Shown here piece after piece: positions 24,730-34,900 of a DNA stretch of 64,000 nucleotides (positions are counted from its first letter, which is position 1; the number at the start of each line of letters is the position of its first letter). This stretch comes from Cheilinus undulatus (lineage: Eukaryota; Chordata; Actinopteri; Labriformes; Labridae): the NCBI RefSeq assembly GCF_018320785.1, contig NC_054875.1, forward strand, positions 4,829,632-4,893,631. Direction: 5' to 3'. A program made the position numbers and the translations under genes. The notes beneath the pieces were generated by a model. That model was not told the DNA's origin and made no database searches. It saw nothing but the letters and a program-made list of their open reading frames with translations.

Positions 24730-25018
24730 CTTTGGGTCCACTGGTACAGGTAGTAGGTGGGGCAGATGGCCGGGGCTCACTGGTGTCTTTATGACAGCCG
24801 TCCTCACCACAACCAGCCACAGTTTCAAACGCCATATCTGACATATGACAACATTTAATTACTATACTTGGAACCAAATTCTAACCCTTTTCAGCTATCA
24901 GTTCATTTTTTTGGTGTTGAAATGCTTAAACATACCTTTGGGTCCACTGAGAAGCTTGGGCTCACTGAAGCCTTCTCCATGACAGAAATCCTTGCCAAAT
25001 CTGTCCTCAAATCCGTCC
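24730..25018 (-). other. Two exon-like repeats on the - strand
   Basis: On the - strand, 24837-24730 starts after a TGTCAG acceptor-like site, is 108 bases long and open in two frames, and ends GGACCCAAAG before GTATGC. About 25018-24936 ends the same way before GTATGT. The shared 3' ends suggest duplicated exons or a repeat with splice-like edges. No protein family was recognised in either frame. A third ATATGGTAAGT site lies near 27183-27195. Confidence 0.35.
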
Positions 25019-25632
25019 TCAGTTTAAATAGCTACATTTAACACACATGACAACATTTACTTACTTTCTGTTACACTAATAACCTTTTTTTTATTTTAAA
25101 CATGTATAAAAGCAAAGGTATAATAGCATAAGCATACATAGGTTATAGTTACAGTCAAATAATAGAGCCTGCACTTTGTAACTTTTCCACAGAAGAAAAT
25201 GCCTCTCAAGTGTAGCCTAAGGAAGTTGAAGGGTTGAACTGAACAATAGAAAAGTTATTATTCTCAGCAAACAAACACATGATAACTATTTAAAAGACAA
25301 GAATCCTTTGCAGGCACTTGATTTAATTTGCAGCCCACAATTTATTTGAATTCATTTTAATAGTTTCACTCAGTAATAAATTGGATATTGCTAAAGTGTA
25401 GATCATTAATTAAAATGCCCATCAAGCGGGTCCCCCTGTTCTTCTTTGCTGCCCTAAAAACGGTAGCTCGTGTTTCCCAGCAATGAAGGAGAATTTATTT
25501 CCCATTTATTCTGCTAACACTTACCATGGCAAAACTAAGCACAATATAAAGTTAAACATTACACTATTTGATCGGTGCAGTAATACTTGTATTTATCAAT
25601 ACCAATACCTGCATTTTAAGCAGTATCAGACG

Positions 25633-27007
25633 CCGTGTTTCCCACAGGACGGGAATCTATTTGTGGTGGTGGGTTGCGGGGTAATATATTTTTATTATAT
25701 ATCCTGATTCACGATATATATCGTGATATTTTGAAATGGCCTCTCAGCAGCTGTATAATGTTTAATTCAGCCCCAAATGGCACGAGTTTGGTGATAAAAA
25801 TAAAAAAGACTGTTCTATTGGATTTTAAAATTGTATGCAGAAAGAAAAAATCAATATAAAGTCAAATTTAGCAATTTTATTTTGAAAAGGACTTCATTTA
25901 ATCTTTTACTAATAAATCAAAAATACATAAATCATGAAATACTTGTTCTTTCACAGTGTATGGAAAGTCCTGAAATATTTTCTATGTTATGTTTACTGTT
26001 GCTGATTATAAAATGATTATTTTCCTCATTACGGGTGAAGCAAACCTACACAAAACTCACCAATCATTCATGCAGTAAATGGCCAAAATCCTGCAGTCTA
26101 GTCCTCCATTCAGGCTCACAGCTGTGATTATATTAGTCCGTTATCTGTGCGGATGAACGCTGGACCAGTTTCTGACAAGTCCATGAGATGAGAGCATCTT
26201 TAGACCTTGTTAAATAAACTCTCCTGTGTGATCATGGAGGAAAAAGGTCGTCTGGAGGCAGGAACATTTTAACCCCTCTGTCGTTGTTTTGAGCTGTAAG
26301 GCTGAGATAAGTCTCCGTTGTTGTGGAGATGTGGATCACATTAGTCTGCTGCTGGGCCGTCTTCTCTCTGACCTGTACGACTCTGGCAGGGAGTTTTCAG
26401 CAAAATGCTCGCACCCAGGCAAAATCTCTTATTCTGGGTTAAGTCTTTGAGATTTTTTAAATCCTGGCTTTTCAACAACACTGGGCTCATGTCGTTGTGC
26501 TACTGCCGCCGTTATCTCGGAGTCATCTTGCGGCGTATTTTAACGATTACCGCGTGAGTTTGACCTCTTCCTTTGCAAAGTTGAACGACTGCTCAACGCT
26601 GCAGACCCAGCGTTGCTTCTTGCTGTCTCAAAAGTCAGCTAGCTCCCCGCTAACTAGCCGTGCTGCTTTGTTTACCTTCCTCTCCCTTGCTTCCCGCCGC
26701 TGATGCGCATGTGCAGAGGAGTTTTCTGGGTGGGCGCAGGCGCATGAGAGAGAGTGAGCTCCGTGAGCTCGCTGCTGTGAGAGACGCATTCAGGGACAAT
26801 GGGAGAAGCGAAACTCCGGCGAGAAATGCACGCTGGCGGCTCAAAACTTCCACATAATTTATACTGGGATATTCGCGATATAGTCATCTTAACGACACGC
26901 TACATTCACAGATCGAGGGCGAACAGGAAGCGCCAGAATCTATTTGTGGTGGGCCTAATTTATTTGTGGCGGTCCGCCCCAAATAAATGAATGTATGGGA
27001 AACACTG
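25633..27007. mobile_element. Terminal-inverted-repeat element with GC-rich core
   Basis: The left end CCGTGTTTCCCA and right end TGGGAAACACTG are inverted, and CAGACG flanks both sides directly. The ends share a subterminal ATCTATTTGTGGTGG motif (25646 and 26937). Type and target size (6 or degenerate 8) are uncertain. The core 26330-26900 is much richer in GC and CpG than its surroundings, without a recognised ORF. Confidence 0.6.
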
Positions 27008-27309
27008 CAGACGTGTTTCTGATACTGGTATTGGAACAACAATAACCACAACCACTGTTATTTAGCCTTAGCCAAAGAAGTAAACAGATGTCTAAAATTA
27101 TCCTACATTTAGTTAGCATGCAAGCACATTTCACTGTAGCAGCAAAGCTGACAAAAGCAAAGCAGAACCTTAGAATTTGGACTTACCATATCTGTTGAAA
27201 AATATACTGCTGCTGTGCAGGAGTCCCGTGTCTGTGCGCCTGTAATGTCACCAAGTCCCGGGAATACGGATGCCGGAAGCTTCACGGCATGACAGCCAAT
27301 GACGTTCTA

Positions 27310-27789
27310 GAAATTCTAGGGTGGCATCAGGGGTGGGCAATCATATTTTGGGGGTGGCACGGGCCACTCCGGCCACCCTTTGTAACCGCGGCTGGAGGGA
27401 GTTAAACCACCTTTTCACTTTGTTGCTCAAAAAAAAAAAAACTCTCCTACAGTTCACCATCAGTCATGCTTTTCATTTAAACGTCACTGACGTTTTCCTT
27501 AACAGAAAAATAACAGATTGCCCTGCTCTGCCTCTGATTGGCTAGTACTCGTTGCCATCAGGGTCAGAGCCAATTAGAAGCAGGATGCGGGTGGGAAAAA
27601 ACTCTGCTGTCTCCTGTGTGTGTGTATGGGGAAAGGGGAGGGACAGAGGGAACAGGCAGAACAAACTATCCTAGATTTAAATAACACATCGAAATCAGCT
27701 TGACAACTTTTTATGGAGCTGGGAACAAGCCCAAATACGCGACTGCACTTTAGAAACAAGCCCAAAAACCACAACCCGCGACTACCAAT
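27310..27789. other. Repeat-derived, no complete element defined
   Basis: CAGGGGTGGGCAATCATA near 27328 looks like an hAT terminus, but no matching right end was found. AACAAGCCCAAA motifs near 27724 and 27758 recur at 23918 and 28006. Confidence 0.35.
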
Positions 27790-27975
27790 GTTTATTTATT
27801 TATTTTTGGGCCTTTTCATGCCTTTATTTGATAGAGGAAGGACAGTGGAAAGATTCGGAAACAGGGAAGAGAGTGGGGAGAGACATGCGGTGAAGGGCCA
27901 CAAGCTGGATTTGAACCCAGGCTGCCCGCGTACATGGGTAGCGCCTTAAACCACGCAACCATCTGCGCTCCTGCT
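27790..27975 (-). mobile_element. tRNA-derived SINE
   Basis: On the - strand the element starts near GGAGCGCAGATGG. It has an A-box-like TGGTTGCGTGG, then a canonical B box GGTTCAAATCC, an unrelated body, and an AAATAAATAAATAAA tail at 27790. It is flanked by the direct repeat ACTACCAAT (27781-27789 and 27976-27984), a 9-base target duplication. It is inserted in older repeat DNA. The head resembles a tRNA gene with the internal RNA polymerase III promoter; the parent tRNA is not decided. Confidence 0.85.
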
Positions 27976-28690
27976 ACTACCAATATTAATAATCAACTTT
28001 ACAGAAAAACAAGCCCAAAGTTGCTTAAAATAAGTGGACTTGGTAACAATGGCAGACACGGGTGTTGCAGTTAAAAGAGCTACCGTGTTTACTGGAGACT
28101 TTCATCCCAAGACGTAGCCATTGTGGCTACATCAGTGTTCAAACAAACGCCCATATACATTAAGGCCGTCAAATATACATAAATTAACGAACAAAGCAGA
28201 AATATTTAGGAGGATTAATCCATTTCTGTCGTTATATAACAAGCAAAATACGTACTGGACTAAGAGTCCCCGGTTAACATGGTCACTCTTTCAACCGTTA
28301 CACCTGTTGTCGGTCTTACCTTTGACTCAGTGGATTTATGGCTCAAGCCCAAGTGGCAACCTCCGGTCCTGAAAAATGAAGCCAATGCGGAAGTGCAAAA
28401 AATTGCTATACCGCGAGTGTCCACTTGAGGCTGGCTGCAGGAACACCAGAAGTCCCGTCTGCACATATTAAACAGCCGGTTTTGACACACAAAATAAACT
28501 GGTTTACAGCCTGGTTCAAAACACCAAACTTGTCTCATTAGCTGGTGTCTTATTGTGCTCCCATTATACAGGGGGTGAATTTTTTTGTACCACGATTGTT
28601 TGGATTATATTTAGGATGAAAGCTGATTGGCACGTCTCATTTGATTAACAGATAGCTTGGCAGGCGTAGGCTCAGTTTCTGTCAACCGGA

Positions 28691-29072
28691 ATGGGCCCTA
28701 TGCACGGCAGGGGGTGGCGTATATCCGGTGGAAAATAAGGCCGCTTCACAAATTCTGCCCAACGATATGTGCTAAGCCAAAATGTTGTTTGTTTTGTTTC
28801 GATTGTTGTTTGTGTTTACTCTATCATCATCGCTTGGCATCCAAACACGCTAAAATGATGTTTAAAAAACAGGTTAAAAGCACCTCTGGACATCGTTGCT
28901 GCGTGCTGCAATGTACATCTTCAGCTAAATTTAACTCGTCAGCTCAGGTAACTCATGCAAACAGCGAGTAAACCGCAACGAATTTGCCATCAAACGCCTT
29001 TCTCTTCTCCCGACTGGAAGTGTGGGAACGGTCTAATGCCAAATGCGGAAGCAGTCCATGCATAGAGCCCAT
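28691..29072. mobile_element. Short inverted-repeat element with THAP-like fragment
   Basis: 28691-28707 (ATGGGCCCTATGCACGG) and 29056-29072 are inverted with 15/17 matches. Inside, on the + strand at about 28890-28945, the frame reads HRCCVLQCTSSAKFNS, similar to the start of a C2CH THAP domain, followed by a CAGGTAACT donor-like site and a stop. Probably a fragment of a THAP-type transposase or host gene carried by a MITE; the THAP reading is weak. Confidence 0.4.
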
Positions 29073-29614
29073 GCTAGCTAGCAGGCTGACAGGAAGTCGC
29101 GCTTAGTGGGCGGGCCGTTAGATTGATCCAAAGTTAAGTTGAGATCGCGATTTCAATATGGAAGCCTCCGCAAATGGGCTTCAAGAACCGTTTTAGCCCG
29201 CCTATTGTAAGCAGACGACTGACGTCAAACAAGGTTTGTCCAATTCTTTCTACAGTCTATGCTCGAGCCAGATTCTGTTGCCCTCTTTTGAATCCTTCTG
29301 GGGACCTGGGAACTTCATCGGCCTGTATGTCAGGTTTTTTGAAGGGAAGTGAAGTTACATCGGGGAGTTTGTCGTCTATTTAGCTATTTTGTACGCAGAC
29401 ACTGCTCAAACTTCCCACCATACATGGACGTCATTGGAAGAAATTAACCAATCGCTCTCGATCCTCTTTGAAGTCTCTGTCATTGAATCATACCGCCATC
29501 TAGCGGTCAAACTTATATGACGGTGCTTTTAAATTGAACATTTTTAATTCTGGATGCAATTATTAAACTAAGCTCTGCATACGATTATTTACTGTCTTAA
29601 TTTGAAAAAAAGGT

Positions 29615-29637
29615 AAAGAAAGAAAGAAAGAAAGAAA
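29615..29637 (+). repeat. AAAG microsatellite
   Basis: Five to six AAAG units directly left of the hAT element at 29659. Confidence 0.9.
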
Positions 29638-29658
29638 ATAATTGTAAAAAAAAAATAC

Positions 29659-31385
29659 TAGGGCTGTCAATAGATTAAAATTTTTAAGCGAGATTAATCT
29701 CACAAATTCCATAGTTAACTCGCGATTAATCGCAAATTAATCACACTTTTTTGTCTGTTCTAAATGTACCTTACAGTACTATTTCTCAAGATTTAAATCC
29801 TCTTATCAACACAAGTGGACAAAAATGCTTTCTTTATGCAAATGTTTGTTCATGTCAACAACCCAAAACAACAACAGATAAAGTCCAGAAAATTCTCTAG
29901 TCTGAGCTCAAAGATACTGACCGCTGCAAAAATATGCTGACAGCATAACATGGTAAACTCAAGCCACAACAGATGGAGATACTGACCTTAATGTACCATT
30001 ACTGAATAATACCACAATGTAGAGTCAGACTTTAGACTTCCAGAAGTTAACTCCTCTGTTCTCAGCATCTGAACACCAAACAACAGATCTCATCATCACA
30101 CATGGACATAAAGAAGTCAAGTCTCTGCTGAGAGCTCAGCAGTAAGGCACAGACACATCTAATGGTGTTTCACTGTTCTGATGTGAGTAAGGTGGACACG
30201 TCTGCACTGCTCAAGAGAAAAAGCAAGTCATTACTTAAAAAATGTCTGCTATTATTTATCATATTTTTACTTTCAAACTAAAAAATGTAGTCCAAATGTA
30301 AAATAAATGCTGACAGTAAGAAATGACTGTCATCAGCCCAGTAGATTTACTGGAATGATGTCAATAAACACACATGTGAAGCCTCTTTTCAAAACTCATG
30401 AACACACAAAGTAGAAGAAGTCTCAGTGGAGAACTTTTAAGGTGTAGTAAGAGGACTTAACCATCTCTTCATTCTTCAGATCATAGAAGAGCTACAGATT
30501 TAATCTAAAACCATTTTTTCTTCCTAAATAAAGGAGAGCCACAGTCTAATAATGCGTTCAGCTTATATTCTGATACTCTACAGAGCTCATTCACTAACCT
30601 GTGCTCTCCTGTCACACACCAGCCTCTGCTGCTCTGTCTCCTCCTCCTCCTCGCTGTACATTCACCAGCATCAGACAATCTCCTATAGGGACTGCAGAGT
30701 CTTTGACAGTTTTGCAGCATCTTGATTGACTGTTATTTAAATTTGGCGTTTATTCACAGTTCCAGTCGATCGTTTTAGTAAGTTTCGTTTTTTTCCAAAT
30801 ACTTTCACTGCGTGGGGATGAGAGCGGACCTTTAGGAGACATGATCGGACCAGTCAACAGTCAATAGCGCAGCTGTGGTGCCGGTTCATGGCAGATATAA
30901 TAGCCTAAATGAATAAATTATTCTGGCCCAAAAGTGCGTCGGCACACCAGGAAATGCCTGGTATGCCAGATAGCAAGTCCATCCCTGCAGAGTTGTCTGA
31001 GTGTCTCCATTGTAAACAAATCCAGCATGGCGAGGGGGGCGGCTCTCTGCATTAGCGGTGTGCATGGCTAGTGAGTGGTGCGGGCTATATAAGACTCTAC
31101 TAACTTCCTGTAACTCCGTTCATGTCGACAGTAGGAGAAAATAACTTCAGTCTTATCTGACATGATCTGAAAGCTGAACCTCTCATTCAAAGTCTCTGTC
31201 CTTTATCTATTTCTGCTTGCTTGTACCGCATCACGACGACGCCACTTCCTGGTCTGGCAAACTACGGGATGGGTCGAGGGTCATACAGAACGCGCATGCG
31301 TTCATTGTGTGACAAAAAAATTAGCGGCGTTAAAAGTAATTTGAGTCAACGTGATATTAACGCGATATTAACTTTGACAGCCCTA
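29659..31385. mobile_element. hAT-type non-autonomous element, 1727 bases
   Basis: Starts TAGGGCTGTCAA and ends TTGACAGCCCTA (perfect 12-base inverted repeats). It is flanked on both sides by AAAAATAC (29651-29658 and 31386-31393), a perfect 8-base target duplication as made by hAT transposases. Subterminal AGCGAGATTAATC/CGCGATATTAAC motifs are present at the two ends. No transposase motif was found inside, so it needs a transposase in trans. Confidence 0.92.
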
Positions 31386-31946
31386 AAAAATACATTACAT
31401 TTTATTTCTAAAAGGTGTCATAAGTTAAAATGAAATCATTCATTTAATCCACATTTAAAAATGATTTAAAAAACAAAAAGACACTTTTTATGAATTATTT
31501 TTATGAAATAGGATGCCAAAGCTCATCACCAAGCTTTACTGAGAGTTTGTGGAAATAATTAAACCCTCTAAACAGGGCATAAATAGGCCCTAAGCTCCTC
31601 TCCTTTAATAAGGGGCAGAAATATCACATGTTTATTTCAATTAACAAGCTTTGACAAAGACAAATCCCTGAGTGGAAAAGACCAATTTGTGCATTTTTTC
31701 AGACTTTAATAAAATCAAACCACATGAAAACATGACTACAGACTTTTTATTGTCCTATACAGGCCACCATACTCAGTAAGCTGCATTCCAGTAAAAGGCT
31801 TTAACAGCAGTATATTATATACAACTAAACATAAACTTTTGGGATATTTACTTGTTTTTTATTATTTGTTCCCATTAGCTTTACGGCACCGTTGACCCAT
31901 ATGTTTAAGTATGACAACAGCAGGAGGCAGCAGCACATCCGGCGTC

Positions 31947-34900
31947 CTACATGGCTGTCTGACTGGGGTTGTCAGGATCGAAGGTCATGATCTCCATGTG
32001 GATGAGACCTGATTGGACGAACAAAAAGAAAGATTAATTCACAGTACAAGCTGATATTCATGTTTGTTAGTGTCTCACAACCTCCCTGTTAGGTGTCACT
32101 TCCAGCTTCTCCTACTCACTCTTCCACTCTCCAACATCAAGCTCCAGGCTCTCAAAAGAGTCGTCGTACGGCGGCGAGTCCGGCTCGCTCTCGGGGTCAT
32201 AATACTCAGCCAGGAACGGGTGTGCCAGCCCCTGCTTGGCTGTCAGCCTCGTCTCTGGATCCAACTGTAACATCCCCTCCAGAAAGTCCACGGCTGGAAG
32301 AATAAACAGAAATGTTGCAGAGAATATCTAAACCGGTGATGCTCAACGTATGGCTCTGGAGCCACATGTGGTTTTTTGGTGATGATTTGTGGATCTTTAA
32401 TGTCTTAAGTTGAAACATTATTCCCATTTTTGCCACTTCCTTTCGACAGTTTTATCCTGCTTTTTGCATTTTTTAAGCCCACTTTTTGCCACTCCTCACC
32501 CATGTAAGCTACCTTTTGCAATAAAATTCTACTTGGTTCCCATTTTTCCACCTTTTTTCTGATTTTGTCCTATTTTAGTTACTTTTCACTCATTTTTTTG
32601 CCATGGTTTTGCAACTTTTAGCCCATGTTTGCCACCTGTAACTCATTTTTTTTGTTTACCACATCTCACCTATTTTTGCCACTTTCTGCCCTTCTTTGCC
32701 ACTTTTCTCCCCATTTTTACTACTTCTTTTTGTCACTTTTTATCCATTTTTGACACTTTTTTCCCTGTTTTTGCATTTTTTGCCCCTGTTTGTGGCCCTT
32801 TTTTGCCACTTCTCACCCATTTAAGCTGCATATTGCAATTAAAATTCCACTTAGTTCCCATTTTTCCATCTTTTTTTTCTGGTTTTTGCCCATTTGAGTC
32901 ACTTTTCACTCATTTTCTGCCACTTTTTTACCACCTGTAGCTGATTTTATAACCACATCTCACCCATTTTTGCCATTTTCTGCCCTTTTTGCCACTTTTC
33001 CCTCAGTGTTTGCCCCTTTTTGCCACTTCTCACCCATTTAAGCTGCCTCTTGCAATTGAATGCCACTTTTTGATGATTTTCCCACCTTTTTTTCCGATGT
33101 TGCCACTTTTTGACATTTTTTGCCACCTTTAACTTATTTTTGGTCACTTCCCACCCATTTTTTGCCACACTCTGCCCTTTTTCACCACTTTTCTCTCAGT
33201 GTTTGCTGCTTTTTGACCACTTTTGCCACCTTTAACTGATTTTAATTGCCACTTTTCACCACTCAGATTGTGGCTCTTGCAAATGTATTTTTCATTTGGC
33301 TTTTTATTTAAGCAGGGTTGAGTAACACTGATGTAAACAGATCATCTGAATTTAGTAGAGTTTTTCAGCGTACCGTTTCTGTCCATGTCTGGAAAGACTT
33401 CCCTGAAGTTTTTCTTCTTCTGTGGGGGAAGACCTAGCACGTATGACTGTGCCTGAAACAAACAGTTTTTACATTTGACTTCAGAGCTTAGATATGAAAT
33501 ACAGAAAGGAGATGATGTAGAGACGAACACCAAAATACAAGTCAAGATTCTGATGTTAGTAAGGATGTAAAAATGCTTGAACAAGGCAGAACTTACATCT
33601 TTGCTCTGCATCTTCTGAACCAAAGAGAAGTCTGGGGTTCCTGTGAGGCGGAGGATTTTCTTTAGCTGATCAATACCTGAACAATCTGGTTAGGGATGCC
33701 TCACAAACAAACAGTAAATTAAAGCCATCACAGGATAGACAGGTGAGAGACAAAGGTGTCATTATAAACATAATTATGAAAACACATTTCAGTAAATAGA
33801 GAGATTTGATTGTGTGAGGATACTGTCATGTCCGGGGAAAAGCACCTGTCCAGTGATCATCTCAGCCAGGATACAGGCGGCCGACCACACATCCACTGAG
33901 AGGGAAGAAGGCAGAGACAAGCAGAAATAACATTAATAATGTGGTTCTGTTTTAACTGGACTGTCAGTATTAACCTCCTGAGACCTGAGCTTTTGTTTTT
34001 TTATTTCCTTCCACTTATCTGGGATAATTAGGACCTGATGAATTTAAAAGCTCCGCCTTGTCTTTGAACAGGAATTTATTTTGACCAAAAACATCTAATA
34101 TCAACACAAATTCCCCCAAATTTCATGGAAACTACCTAAAATCTCTGTAAAAAAATATCCTAAAATGTATTTTAAAGTTTGCCATTGAAGGTACCCCAAA
34201 ATTTCTACAAATACACCTGAAAAGTTTCAGTGAAACTTTATCATAAAGCCTAAATTTTAACCCCTTAATGCCTGTTGTTTCATATTTGATACATACTTTA
34301 ATGATACCTCTAATCAGTATGATCATGAATGACTAAAATAAATTCTGAATACAATCTGATAAATGATAAAAATTCCCTCAAGTGGATTATCAGTTACCAA
34401 AAACACCTAAAGTTTCAAATTAGATTTAAAAAAATGTTAAAATTTATGGAAATTTAGATTTTTTTTTATTTTATTAGAAAGTGAAATAAACATTTCAGTT
34501 CCAAAAAGTTAGAATTTTCTGACTATAATTTGTGTTTTCAGGCTTTAATGGGTTAATAAAAAAAATCTCCCAAAAAATTCCATTTAAATTCCTGGAATTT
34601 TTCAAAAACTCACCAAAAATCTCAAATCCAACACACTCCCCAAAACATACAAATATATTAAGATTCAGAAAATTCACCCAAACATCCTGTCAAATCCCCT
34701 GAAATTTCCAAAGGACACCTCACCTCCCAATAACCGATTAAATTTCCAAATTCAAAAAATCTAATTCCCAAATTTTCTTGTGAATACCAAAAAACAAAGC
34801 AAATACCCCACAAAAATGTAATAAAATCCTCCAAAATACCAGAAAATTTCCAGAATAAAAAATTCCTGAAATATCTGGAAAAAATCCTGATTTGTCGTAC

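Noticed and set aside
27790-27975. Functional tRNA gene
   Set aside because: The A and B boxes are present, but the sequence after the B box does not close an acceptor stem and runs into a SINE body with an ATAAA tail.
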